The notes under the pieces were generated by a model, which was not told where the DNA came from, ran no database searches, and was given only the letters and a program-made list of their open reading frames with translations. A stretch of 64,000 bases of DNA from Chloroflexus sp. (GTDB taxonomy: Bacteria; Chloroflexota; Anaerolineae; Anaerolineales; Villigracilaceae): contig DYHT01000006.1 in assembly GCA_020723995.1 (NCBI GenBank), positions 2,505 through 66,504 on the forward strand, given 5' to 3'. This document shows, piece by piece, positions 43,474 to 51,682 of this stretch (within the stretch, counting starts at the first letter, position 1; the number at the start of each line of letters is the position of its first letter). The position numbers and the translations under genes are program-made.

Positions 43474-45833
43474 TCAGTGAAAGAGTCGCCCTACTGAGAA
43501 AACAAAGCCTGGAGGCTAGGCCTACGCTTTCGACCGAGCGCGCCGAACTGATGACGGAATTCTACAAGCAGAATCTGGGACTGGTTTCCGCGCCCATGCG
43601 CCGCGCCCTGGCCTTTCAATACTTGATGGAACACAAGACGATCTACATCGGCCCCGCTGAACTGATCGTCGGCGAGAAAGCCACGGCGCCCAAAGCCACG
43701 CCGACCTACCCGGAACTGTGCTGCCACAGCCTGCAAGACCTGGAGATCCTCGACTCGCGCGAAAAAATCCCCTTTGCCGTCAGCCCGCAGGCGCGGCAGG
43801 TTTACCAGGAGACGATCATCCCATTCTGGCAGGGCAAGTCCATGCGTGATTTGCTTTTCGCCGAAATGACCGGTGAGTGGAAAGCCGCTTACGAAGCCGG
43901 CATCTTCACCGAGTTCATGGAGCAGCGCGCCCCCGGTCACACTGTGCTGGACGACAAGATTTACCGCAAGGGCATGTTGGATGTCAAGGCCGAAATTCAA
44001 CACAGTCTGGAAGAATTGGACTATTTCAACGACCCTCAGGCGTACGCCAAAGAACAGGAATTACAGGCCATGGCCGTCTGCGCCGAGGCGCTGATCCGCT
44101 TTGCGCAGCGCCACGCGCACCTGGCGATGGCTTCGGCAAAACGAGAAGCCGATCCGCAGCGCAAGGCCGAATTGGAGCGCATCGCCGAGGTCTGCACCCA
44201 CGTCCCGGCGCAAGCCCCGCGCGATTTCTGGGAGGCGCTGCAATATTACTGGTTCGTCCACCTGGGCGTGACCACCGAACTGAACACCTGGGACGCCTTT
44301 TGCCCCGGCCACCTCGATCGTCACCTGTACCCGTTCTACAAAAAGGGGCTGGAAGAAGGCACGCTCGACCGCGAGCAGGCCGAAGAGTTGTTGCAATGTT
44401 TCTGGATCAAGTTCAACAACCAGCCCGCGCCGCCCAAGGTCGGCGTGACGGCGGAGGAGAGCGGCACCTACACCGACTTCGCCCAGATCAACACCGGCGG
44501 CATAATGGAAGACGGCGCGGACGGCGTCAACGAAGTCACCTACCTGCTGCTGGACGTGATCGAGGCGATGCGCCTCTTGCAGCCCAGTTCTTCGATCCAG
44601 GTCAGCAAGAAGAACCCCGACCGCTTCGTCAAGCGCGCCGCCCGGATCATCCGCACCGGCTTCGGGCAGCCCTCGGTTTTCAACGCCGACCTGATCGTCC
44701 AGGAGCTGGTGCGCATGGGCAAATCCGTGGCTGACGCCCGCAGCGGCGGTTCGTCCGGCTGCGTGGAGGTCGGCGCGTTCGGCAAAGAAGCCTACATCCT
44801 GACCGGTTACTTCAACATGCCCAAGGTGCTGGAGCTGACCTTGCACAACGGCCAGGATCCGCGCACCGGGCGCAAACTCGGCCTGGAGACGGGCAATCCG
44901 GCCACGTTCAAATCCTTCGAGGAATTCTTTGCTGCCTACGAAAAGCAACTGCGCCACTCCATTGACATCAAAATGCGCGGCAACAACGTCATCGAGCGGC
45001 TGTACGCGGCCTACATGCCCGCCCCGTTCCTCTCGCTGCTGATTGACGACTGCATCGCCACGGGCAAGGACTACCACGACGGCGGGGCGCGCTACAACAC
45101 CAGCTACATCCAGGGTGTCGGCCTCGGCACCATCACGGATGCCATGACCGCCATCAAGTACCACGTCTTCGAGGAAAAGACATGGAAGATGGACGAACTG
45201 CTGAAGATCCTCGACGCAAACTTCGAGGGTTATGAGCGCGAGCGCCAGAGGCTGCTGAACAAGACGCCCCGTTACGGCAACGACGACGATTACGCCGACC
45301 GCGTGATGGTAGAGCTGTTCAACGTCTACTTCGACGCAATTGACGGGCGGCCGAACACCAAGGGCGGCGCGTACCGCGTCAACCTGCTGCCGACCACCGT
45401 CCATGTCTACTTTGGCTCGGTCATCGGCGCGACGCCGGACGGACGCCGCGCCTGGCAGCCGTTATCGGAGGGCGTCTCCCCCGTCCAGGGCGCGGACCGG
45501 CACGGCCCGACCGTGGTGCTCAAGTCCGTGGCCAAGATAGATCACGCCCGCACCGGCGGCACGCTGCTCAATCAGAAATTCACGCCCCAGTTGCTCAAAG
45601 ACGAGGAAGGGCTGGACAAGCTGGTAGGGCTGATCCGCACCTACTTCAAACTGGACGGTCACCACATCCAATTCAACGTGGTGGACGCGGCCACGCTGCG
45701 CGCCGCACAGCAGCATCCGGAACAGCACCGCGACCTGATCGTGCGCGTGGCCGGTTACAGCGACTATTTCTGCGACCTCAGCCAGACGCTGCAAGACGAG
45801 ATCATCACCCGCACGGAACATCAGGTGTTTTAA
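43470..45833 (+). CDS. hypD: glycyl radical enzyme, probable trans-4-hydroxy-L-proline dehydratase
   Basis: A 787-residue glycyl radical enzyme. The thiyl-radical cysteine is C431 with the base E433 (GGSSGCVEVGAFGKEAYILT). D275 lies in NTWDAF, and the radical glycine is G762 in RVAGYSDYF close to the C-terminus. These positions are three below those I recall for Clostridioides difficile HypD, and segments such as KTPRYGNDDDYAD also agree. HypD removes water from trans-4-hydroxyproline to give pyrroline-5-carboxylate, later reduced to proline. The enzyme is oxygen sensitive, which implies anaerobic life. Glycerol/propanediol-type eliminases are the alternative. It is translationally coupled to its activase. 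Confidence 0.8.
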   Translation: MISERVALLRKQSLEARPTLSTERAELMTEFYKQNLGLVSAPMRRALAFQYLMEHKTIYIGPAELIVGEKATAPKATPTYPELCCHSLQDLEILDSREKIPFAVSPQARQVYQETIIPFWQGKSMRDLLFAEMTGEWKAAYEAGIFTEFMEQRAPGHTVLDDKIYRKGMLDVKAEIQHSLEELDYFNDPQAYAKEQELQAMAVCAEALIRFAQRHAHLAMASAKREADPQRKAELERIAEVCTHVPAQAPRDFWEALQYYWFVHLGVTTELNTWDAFCPGHLDRHLYPFYKKGLEEGTLDREQAEELLQCFWIKFNNQPAPPKVGVTAEESGTYTDFAQINTGGIMEDGADGVNEVTYLLLDVIEAMRLLQPSSSIQVSKKNPDRFVKRAARIIRTGFGQPSVFNADLIVQELVRMGKSVADARSGGSSGCVEVGAFGKEAYILTGYFNMPKVLELTLHNGQDPRTGRKLGLETGNPATFKSFEEFFAAYEKQLRHSIDIKMRGNNVIERLYAAYMPAPFLSLLIDDCIATGKDYHDGGARYNTSYIQGVGLGTITDAMTAIKYHVFEEKTWKMDELLKILDANFEGYERERQRLLNKTPRYGNDDDYADRVMVELFNVYFDAIDGRPNTKGGAYRVNLLPTTVHVYFGSVIGATPDGRRAWQPLSEGVSPVQGADRHGPTVVLKSVAKIDHARTGGTLLNQKFTPQLLKDEEGLDKLVGLIRTYFKLDGHHIQFNVVDAATLRAAQQHPEQHRDLIVRVAGYSDYFCDLSQTLQDEIITRTEHQVF

Positions 45834-45858
45834 AATTGCCATTTTATTATTTCACATG

Positions 45859-46878
45859 TTACACCAACGTCACGGCAACCGGATGCTCCCGAATCCGGTA
45901 GTCGCCCGTTTTCGCCAGCACCTGCGCCAGGAACTTCTCTGGCACATCCACCAGGGTGCGCTTGTCTTCGATATGGATTTTGCCAATCACGTGTCCGGGA
46001 ATATCGGCGTGAAAGGCGATCGTCCCGACCACGTCGTTGGGGCGGATGCCATGCGCCCGGCCTTTGCTGAGCGTCAGGCGCACCATCCCATGTTCGTGAG
46101 AAGTATTCTGCCGGAGCGGATAATTCCGCTGGCCGCCGCGTTTGAATCCACTCCCGGCTTTTGACGGACGCGTCTCCTGCCGAGTAGGTGCATCGCGCAC
46201 CTCGCTGAGGGCGGCAATCGGGCGCTGTTTTTCGTCGGCGCGCGCCAGTTTGAGGGCTGCGGCGGCAATCTCCAGCGGGTCATGGCCGGCCTCGACCAGT
46301 CTGGCTACCAGTTCGCGTTCGCGCTGGTAACGGGCGCGTCCCAGCCAGACGGTCACGCGTTCAAGCAGTTGCGCTTCGCGTTGATTTTTAATATCTTCCA
46401 CCGTCGGCAGTGTAGCGCGTGTGAGCGGCTGTTTGGTAAAATCTTCTATCTGGCGCAGAAGCCGCTTCTCGCGCGGCGTGACGAGGGCAATGGCGATGCC
46501 GGTCTTGCCGGCGCGCGCGGTGCGTCCGATGCGGTGGACGTAAATCTCCGCCTCGTCGGGCAGGTCGTAGTTGAAGACGTGCGAAATATCGTCAATATCC
46601 AGCCCGCGCGCGGCCACGTCGGTTGCGACCAAAACTTTGCTCTGATTCTGGCGGAAACGATTCAAAATTCGTTCGCGGGCATTTTGGTCCAACTCGCCGT
46701 TCAGGGCTTCGGCGGGAAAGCCGTGCACTGAGAGTTCGTTGGCCAGCTCGCCGGTGCCGGCGCGTGTGCGCACGAAGATTAGCGCGCTGGTGATGGGTTC
46801 GCTTTCAAAGAGACGGGTCAGCGCGGCCAGTTTATCGGCCTGGTTGACGAGGTAATAGCGCTGTTCGGTGGTTGCCAC
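45859..46878 (-). CDS. DEAD-box RNA helicase, C-terminal part (downstream of a frameshift)
   Basis: Contains the second RecA domain: ATTEQRYYLVNQADKL, LIFVRTRAGTGELAN, LNGELDQNARERIL, LVATDVAARGLDI and HRIGRTARAGKTG. A helical linker and a C-terminal RNA-binding domain of the DbpA/CsdA type follow (MVRLTLSKGRAHGIRPNDVV to the stop). It continues the N-terminal part at 46818-47513 after a one-base loss near 46870-46880. An ATG at 46878 might allow separate translation, but a helicase needs both RecA domains. Confidence 0.85.
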   Translation of the reverse strand: MATTEQRYYLVNQADKLAALTRLFESEPITSALIFVRTRAGTGELANELSVHGFPAEALNGELDQNARERILNRFRQNQSKVLVATDVAARGLDIDDISHVFNYDLPDEAEIYVHRIGRTARAGKTGIAIALVTPREKRLLRQIEDFTKQPLTRATLPTVEDIKNQREAQLLERVTVWLGRARYQRERELVARLVEAGHDPLEIAAAALKLARADEKQRPIAALSEVRDAPTRQETRPSKAGSGFKRGGQRNYPLRQNTSHEHGMVRLTLSKGRAHGIRPNDVVGTIAFHADIPGHVIGKIHIEDKRTLVDVPEKFLAQVLAKTGDYRIREHPVAVTLV

Positions 46879-47513
46879 GTCACCTGTTCGCGCTGGATGC
46901 GGATGGATTGCGGCGCGCGCATATAGCGCTCAGCCAGACGGCGGATGGCCGCCGGCAGGGTGGCGGAGAAGAGGGCAGTCTGGCGCTCGGAGGGCGTCTC
47001 GCCAAGAATGGACTGGATGTCTTCAATAAAGCCCATGCTGAGCATCTCGTCGGCTTCGTCCAGCACGACGGTTTTGACGCGGCCGAGATTGAGAGCTTTG
47101 CGCTCGATCAAGTCGAGCAGGCGGCCGGGCGTGCCGACGACCATGTCCACACCGCGGTTGAGACGACTGATCTGCGGCCCGTAGGGTTGTCCGCCGTAGA
47201 CGGCCAGCACGCGCGCCTCGCAAAACTGGCCGTATTCGTGGACCGCTTCCGCCACCTGCAAAGCCAGTTCGCGGGTGGGACATAGCACGAGGGCCTGTAC
47301 GTGACGCTGATTCGGTTCAAGGTTGTGCAAAATGGGGAGGGCGAAGGCGGCGGTCTTGCCGGTGCCAGTCTGCGCCTGGCCAATCACGTCCGCGCCGGCC
47401 AGCATGACCGGAATCAAGGCGGACTGGATGGGCGTAGGCTCGGTAAATCCTAGCGCGGCGACGGCCTGCACCAGCTTGGGGTGCAGGTTTAATTCATTGA
47501 AATCAGTGGTCAT
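46818..47513 (-). CDS. DEAD-box RNA helicase, N-terminal part (upstream of a frameshift)
   Basis: Carries the Q motif LGFTEPTPIQSALIP, Walker A AQTGTGKTAA, motif Ia CPTRELALQ, GTPGRL, the DEAD box VLDEADEML and SAT in LFSATLPAAIRR. The frame then reads REQVTW and leaves the family at QPPNSAIT, where REQVTVATTEQ would be expected. Inserting one G restores the reading. The ATG at 47513 has AGGAG upstream. Such helicases remodel RNA in ribosome assembly and cold adaptation. Together with 45859-46878 it makes one gene of about 550 codons. Confidence 0.85.
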   Translation of the reverse strand: MTTDFNELNLHPKLVQAVAALGFTEPTPIQSALIPVMLAGADVIGQAQTGTGKTAAFALPILHNLEPNQRHVQALVLCPTRELALQVAEAVHEYGQFCEARVLAVYGGQPYGPQISRLNRGVDMVVGTPGRLLDLIERKALNLGRVKTVVLDEADEMLSMGFIEDIQSILGETPSERQTALFSATLPAAIRRLAERYMRAPQSIRIQREQVTWQPPNSAITSSTRPINWPR

Positions 47514-47529
47514 CAAAACTCCTGTGTAA

Positions 47530-47620
47530 TTGTCATTGCGAGGAGCGCAGCGACGAAGCAATCCCCTGTCTTAACGAGGAGATTGCCGCGCCGCGAAAAA
47601 ACGGCGGCTCGCAACGACAT
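47530..47620. repeat. dispersed GTCATTGCGAG palindromic element
   Basis: Ends GTCATTGCGAG and, inverted, GTCGTTGCGAG, with GAGCGCAGCGACGAAGCAAT inside. A common bacterial dispersed repeat type. It is in the upstream region of the helicase. Confidence 0.8.
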
Positions 47621-47696
47621 AGTGATGGGATGTTCTGATGACTCCGCCGAAATTCTTGCCAACAACGGCGCGCCCTCGCGGGCAACGCCTGCCCAA

Positions 47697-47724
47697 CAAA
47701 AAAGCCCGACTACTTGCATCGGGC
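47697..47724 (-). terminator. intrinsic terminator upstream of the DEAD-box gene
   Basis: On the minus strand a GCCCGA/TCGGGC stem with a 9-nt loop is followed by six T. No minus-strand gene lies upstream of it, so it would end a short leader transcript ahead of the helicase. The rest of the gap 47621-47939 shows GAATAGAGAGTAGAGAATAG repeats (about 47841-47862) and no gene. Confidence 0.6.
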
Positions 47725-47924
47725 AATCATTTGGAATGATCAAAACAATTTCCCTGTGCCTGCCACCTGGGTGGCGTGCGCTCTGGGGGGAGCGCGGCGG
47801 GTAGTATACCACGATATTGGGGGAAAAGAGATTCGAGAATAGAGAGTAGAGAATAGAGAGTAGTGGTGGCGGATGGCCATCTGCCTGTTTTGTAAACCGC
47901 GCAGACAAGAAGGCCGCGAAGGTG

Positions 47925-47930
47925 TAAAAT
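47925..47930 (+). promoter_or_regulatory. -10 promoter element of the mntA-hepT pair; probably leaderless
   Basis: TGTAAAAT ends 9 nt before the ATG at 47940; no ribosome binding site lies between. Confidence 0.4.
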
Positions 47931-47939
47931 ATAGACAAT

Positions 47940-48236
47940 ATGGCTGCTGCATTTCCTTTCAGCGTTCCTCGGTTAATTGATATTTGCCGCCAAAACGACG
48001 TTTCAATGGTGGGCGTTTTTGGTTCGATGGCGCGCGGGGATGCGAAGAAGAAAAGCGATATTGACTTGATCGTCCGTTTTTCAAAGCGAAAAGGTCTGCT
48101 GGCTGTCGTGAGGCTGGAACGCGAACTCTCCGAAGCCTTAGGCCGAAAAGTAGATCTTCTGACAGAGGCAGCAATCAGCCCATACGTGCGCGAGAAGGTA
48201 ATGAAAGATTTAAGGGTGGTATATGGATCACGATGA
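47940..48236 (+). CDS. mntA: MntA-type nucleotidyltransferase antitoxin
   Basis: A 98-residue minimal nucleotidyltransferase with GSMARGD (28-34) and the metal-binding pair D40/D42 in SDIDL. In the HepT/MntA system this enzyme AMPylates the HepT toxin on a tyrosine next to its active site and so silences it. It overlaps the hepT gene by 14 nt, the usual arrangement. The promoter lies directly upstream. Confidence 0.88.
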   Translation: MAAAFPFSVPRLIDICRQNDVSMVGVFGSMARGDAKKKSDIDLIVRFSKRKGLLAVVRLERELSEALGRKVDLLTEAAISPYVREKVMKDLRVVYGSR

Positions 48237-48573
48237 GACTCTCTATTTACGTCACATCATAGACGCAATCAATATTGTTGAAGAATATCTACATGGTGTG
48301 AGTGAGAATCAATTCAACAACACCCGCCTGCTTCAGGATGGGGTCATCCGACAGATTAAAATTGTCGGCGAAGCAGTTCGGCATATTTCAATAGATATTC
48401 GCAAAACATATCCTGAAATCCCCTGGCAGGATGTTGCAGGAATGCGCGACAAACTCATCCATGATTATTTTGGCGTAGACATTGAAAAGGTTTGGGATAC
48501 AGTACAAGAAGATTTGCCCATATTGAAGCAGCAGGTTGGAGGTATTCTCAAAGATTTCAGTCAAGACCTTTGA
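48223..48573 (+). CDS. hepT: HepT-like ribonuclease toxin (DUF86)
   Basis: A 116-residue helical HEPN RNase. The active motif RX4HXY is R75-DKLI-H80-D-Y82, with the tyrosine being the expected AMPylation site. It starts inside mntA. The system acts in growth arrest, persistence or phage defence by cutting RNA. Both genes look intact, in contrast to the broken AbiEii module at 10 kb. Confidence 0.9.
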   Translation: MDHDETLYLRHIIDAINIVEEYLHGVSENQFNNTRLLQDGVIRQIKIVGEAVRHISIDIRKTYPEIPWQDVAGMRDKLIHDYFGVDIEKVWDTVQEDLPILKQQVGGILKDFSQDL

Positions 48574-48635
48574 CAATTTCCTCGAATGCCCAGCAGACTT
48601 CTGCGCTGGTTTAATTTTGCATTACCCCCAACGCC

Positions 48636-48911
48636 ATGCTCCCGTTGCCCGATCTTGATAAGTATCTTCAGCAAATTCAGCCGCACTTGCAGGATATCGT
48701 CCGTGAGTTGAGAAATATCATCGCGTCTATTGCCCCAACTGCAACCGAAACGGTTCACAGCAAGGGTTTCAGTTACTATTTTGTTGAACGCGGGGGACCT
48801 GTCAGCGCCGGGATTTGCCAGATCAACATCCATAGGGACCACATCCGCCTGGCATTCATTCACGGGGCTTTTTTACCCGATCCAAAAGGTCTCCTCATCT
48901 TCTCGTTTTGA
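48636..48911 (+). CDS. DUF1801-family protein, C-terminally truncated
   Basis: A 91-residue reading starting MLPLPDLDKYLQQI, with TVHSKGFSYYFVERGG and HIRLAFIHGAFLPDPKGLL, the core of DUF1801 (a YdhG-like fold). It ends abruptly in IFSF, where family members continue for another 25-30 residues. It is probably a gene fragment, or has a shortened C-terminus. It lies between the toxin pair and mutS2. Confidence 0.6.
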   Translation: MLPLPDLDKYLQQIQPHLQDIVRELRNIIASIAPTATETVHSKGFSYYFVERGGPVSAGICQINIHRDHIRLAFIHGAFLPDPKGLLIFSF

Positions 48912-48940
48912 TCCCCGATCGCTGCAGATGCAATAACGGC

Positions 48941-48987
48941 GCGGACTGTGGAATTACACGCGGCCACGCCGTCCGCATTTTCATTTT
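48941..48987 (+). terminator. possible terminator before mutS2
   Basis: GCGGAC and GTCCGC arms with an inner GTGG/CCAC pairing, followed by ATTTTCATTTT. Confidence 0.4.
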
Positions 48988-49047
48988 CCCTTTGTGCCTT
49001 TGTGGCGATTGCCCCCTTTAAAGGGTTGTGGTTAAATTCACCCTGTC

Positions 49048-51564
49048 ATGGATTCCAAAACCCTCCACGTCATCGAATACCCCAAAATCCTCGAGCGCCT
49101 GGCCGCGTTCTGTGATTTCTCCGCCTCGGCGGAATTGGCGCGCCAGTTAACCCCGACCACCAGTTACGACCTGGCCCTCTCCCGCCAGGCCGAGACCAGC
49201 GAAGCGCGCCAGCTGCTCGCGACGCAAGATATATCCATCGGCGGGGCGCACGACATCCGCGACGCGGTGCAGCTGGCGGCGCGCGGCGGCGTACTGGAAC
49301 CCAAAGAATTGCTGGATATCCAGAACACGCTGATTGCCACGCGTACCCTGCGCCGCACGCTGGAAAAACTGGCCGCCGATTATCCCCACCTTTGGAACAT
49401 CGCCCTGTCCCTGCCCGTCCCTTCCGGACTGGTAGAGGCCATCTCGCGCACCGTCTCGGAAGGCGGCGAAGTGCTCGACTCGGCCTCGCCCAAACTGGCG
49501 ACCATCCGCCGCGAAATCCGAGCCGCCCACGAGCGGCTGATGACGCGCCTGCAAAAGTATCTCACCGATTCGAGCACCGCCTCCAAATTGCAGGAAGCTC
49601 TCATCACCCAGCGCGACGGGCGTTATGTGATCCCATTACGCTCGGAATTCAAAGGACAGCTCAAGTCCATCGTCCACGATCAATCCGCCTCCGGCGCAAC
49701 GCTGTTCGTCGAGCCGCTGCCTGTTGTCGAACTCAACAACAAATACCGTGAACTGCAACTCGCCGAACGTGACGAAGTCCGCCGCATCCTGGCCAAACTT
49801 TCGACGCAAGTGGGCGCATCGGCCAGTGAGATCATTCCCGGCATCGAAGCGTTGGCAGAGTTGGATTTGGCATTTGCAAAGGCGAAGTATGCGGATGAAA
49901 TCATGGCGGCGGAGCCGATCCTGCATCAGATAAAAGAAAGTAGAGAGAAGAGAGTAGAGAGTAGTGAAGGCGAACCCGCAACCCGCAACCCTTCGACTTC
50001 ACTCAGGGCAGGTTTGCAATCAACCATTTGCCTGCTCCAAGCCCGCCACCCTCTTCTCGACGCGACATCGGTTGTCCCCATAGATATTGACCTTGCCCCC
50101 GGCACTTTCGCTCTGGTCATCACCGGCCCCAACACCGGCGGCAAGACCGTCTCGCTCAAGACCGTCGGGCTGCTGGCCGTCATGGCGCAATCCGGGCTGC
50201 ACATCCCGGCTCAGTCCGGCTCGGAACTGCCCTGCTTCCAGGCCGTCTACGCCGACATCGGCGACGAGCAGTCCATCGAGCAATCCCTCTCGACCTTCTC
50301 CGGCCACATCACCAACATCGTCCACATCATGAAGAAGGCCGACCACCGCTCGCTGGTTATCCTCGACGAACTAGGCGCCGGCACCGACCCGCAGGAAGGC
50401 GCCGCACTCGCCCGCGCCATCCTGGCGCACCTGCTCGACAGCGGCGTGACCACCTTCGTCGCCACGCATTATCCTGAATTGAAAACCTTCGCCCACAGCA
50501 CGCCGGGCGTGGTCAATGCTTCACTGGAATTTGACATCCAGACTCTGCGCCCAACCTATAAATTGACCATCGGACTCCCCGGCCGCTCCAACGCCCTGGC
50601 CATCGCCCAGCGACTCGGACTACCCGAAGCCATCATCGTTGCGGCGAGGAGCGAGATCAACCCCGACGAGCTGCGCACCGACAAATTGCTCGGCGACATC
50701 CACCGCCAGCGCAAGATCGCCTTCAAGGAAAGCGAAAAGGCCGAACGGTCCCGCTCCGAAGCGCGCCGCCTGGAACGCGAACTGGCCGAGCGGCTCGAAA
50801 AAATTGAAGATGAACGTCAGGTTGTCCTCGAAAAAGCGCGCGCCGAGGGTGAACTGGAAGTGGAAATCCTGAAGGCGCAACTCGAAACGCTGAAGGAAGA
50901 ATTGAAAAAAGCCCGCCAGCCACTGGATGCGCTGAAGGCGATTGAAGAACAAGTTGAGTTGGTGGAAGAGAAAATACAGAAGCCGGTAAAACGGCCTGCC
51001 CTGCCTGCGCCAGTGCCGCAGGCACAGGTGAGCTTGCCGAATGGTAAAACACAAAACGTAAAACCGGTTGGGGCGTTGAAACTGGGCGAAAAGGTATTAA
51101 TTCGCTCACTGAAATCGGAAGGTGTGGTGACGACGCTGGGCGAGGACGACGCCGAAGTCCAAATCGGCGCGTTGCGGATGCGAGTGAAACTGGCAGATTT
51201 GCAGCGCAAGGCAGAGGAGCCGTCAGCCGTCAGCGGTCAGCCGTCAGCGAAAAAACGTAAAACACAAAACGTAACAACCAACCTTCAACCTTCAACCTTG
51301 CACCTTCAACCTTCCCCCGGCCTGGAACTCGACATCCGCGGCCAGCGCGCCGAGGACGGCCTGGATATGCTCGACCGCTATCTCGAAAAGGCTTACCTGG
51401 CCGGCCTGCCCTTTGTGCGCATTATCCATGGCAAAGGCACCGGTAAGCTGCGCCAGGAAGTGCGCGCCGCGCTGAAAGAGCATCCGCAGGTGGCCTCGTT
51501 TGAAACCGGTCACGACAACGAGGGCGGCGATGGCGTGACGGTGGCGAAGATGGTTTCAGGTTGA
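49048..51564 (+). CDS. mutS2: MutS2 family endonuclease/ribosome-rescue ATPase with in-frame repeat insertions
   Basis: An 838-residue MutS2. Order seen: N-terminal lever/clamp helices (IEYPKILERLAAFCDFSASA), ABC ATPase with Walker A GPNTGGKT (about 360) and Walker B SLVILDELGAGTDPQEG. A long Glu/Lys/Arg coiled coil (about 555-640), a KOW-like segment and a C-terminal Smr nuclease domain (LDIRGQRAEDG, IIHGKGTGKLR) follow. MutS2 suppresses recombination or splits collided ribosomes. Three blocks are translated repeat DNA at residues about 295-327, 652-664 and 724-755. They lie between domains, where extra length is tolerated. Confidence 0.93.
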   Translation: MDSKTLHVIEYPKILERLAAFCDFSASAELARQLTPTTSYDLALSRQAETSEARQLLATQDISIGGAHDIRDAVQLAARGGVLEPKELLDIQNTLIATRTLRRTLEKLAADYPHLWNIALSLPVPSGLVEAISRTVSEGGEVLDSASPKLATIRREIRAAHERLMTRLQKYLTDSSTASKLQEALITQRDGRYVIPLRSEFKGQLKSIVHDQSASGATLFVEPLPVVELNNKYRELQLAERDEVRRILAKLSTQVGASASEIIPGIEALAELDLAFAKAKYADEIMAAEPILHQIKESREKRVESSEGEPATRNPSTSLRAGLQSTICLLQARHPLLDATSVVPIDIDLAPGTFALVITGPNTGGKTVSLKTVGLLAVMAQSGLHIPAQSGSELPCFQAVYADIGDEQSIEQSLSTFSGHITNIVHIMKKADHRSLVILDELGAGTDPQEGAALARAILAHLLDSGVTTFVATHYPELKTFAHSTPGVVNASLEFDIQTLRPTYKLTIGLPGRSNALAIAQRLGLPEAIIVAARSEINPDELRTDKLLGDIHRQRKIAFKESEKAERSRSEARRLERELAERLEKIEDERQVVLEKARAEGELEVEILKAQLETLKEELKKARQPLDALKAIEEQVELVEEKIQKPVKRPALPAPVPQAQVSLPNGKTQNVKPVGALKLGEKVLIRSLKSEGVVTTLGEDDAEVQIGALRMRVKLADLQRKAEEPSAVSGQPSAKKRKTQNVTTNLQPSTLHLQPSPGLELDIRGQRAEDGLDMLDRYLEKAYLAGLPFVRIIHGKGTGKLRQEVRAALKEHPQVASFETGHDNEGGDGVTVAKMVSG
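49930..50025. repeat. AGTAGAGAGAAGAGAGTAGA and CTTCGAC...CTCAGGG repeats in frame in mutS2
   Basis: AGTAGAGAGAAGAGAGTAG echoes the intergenic run at 47841-47862, and CCCTTCGACTTCACTCAGGG echoes pcrA at 33751-33806. They encode ESREKRVESSEGEPATRNPS and TSLRAG. Confidence 0.8.
51002..51037. repeat. CTGCGCCAG/GCAGGCACAGG repeat in frame in mutS2
   Basis: The same 30-bp string as the intergenic copy at 12588-12630; it encodes LPAPVPQAQVSLP. Confidence 0.8.
51218..51310. repeat. GCCGTCAGCGGTCAGC and AACCTTCAACCTTCAACC repeats in frame in mutS2
   Basis: Two simple-sequence blocks joined by AAAACGTAAAACACAAAACG. They encode PSAVSGQPSAKKRKTQNVTT and NLQPSTLHLQPS before the Smr domain. AACCTTCAACCTTCAA also fills leaders at 14250-14268 and 55480-55496. 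Confidence 0.8.
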
Positions 51565-51567
51565 AAA

Positions 51568-51606
51568 TCCCCTCTCCCCCTTGTGAGAGGGTTAGGGTGA
51601 GGGGGG
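51568..51606. repeat. dispersed CCCTCTCCCCCTTGTGAGAGGG repeat
   Basis: CCCTCTCCC-cttgt-GAGAGGG followed by TTAGGGTGAGGG, a frequent intergenic palindrome type. It may also end the mutS2 message. Confidence 0.75.
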
Positions 51607-51646
51607 GCGAGGTCAAAATAAAAACAGGGATATCTCAGCGAACTTG

Positions 51647-51676
51647 TTGACAAATCCCCCCTTATTCCCTTACAAT
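51647..51676 (+). promoter_or_regulatory. consensus sigma-70 promoter before the thiolase/DUF35 operon
   Basis: TTGACA (51647-51652), 18 bp, TACAAT (51671-51676). The next ATG (51683) is 7 nt beyond the -10 box, so the short ORF there would be leaderless. Confidence 0.75.
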
Positions 51677-51682
51677 TTCCTC

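Noticed and set aside
44061-45404. 447-codon ORF on the minus strand
   Set aside because: It is antisense to the glycyl radical enzyme gene, whose catalytic motifs are intact on the plus strand; the composition is that of a shadow frame.
46860-46890. Programmed ribosomal frameshift in the DEAD-box gene
   Set aside because: No slippery heptamer, stop-proximal signal or downstream pseudoknot is apparent; a one-base loss is simpler.
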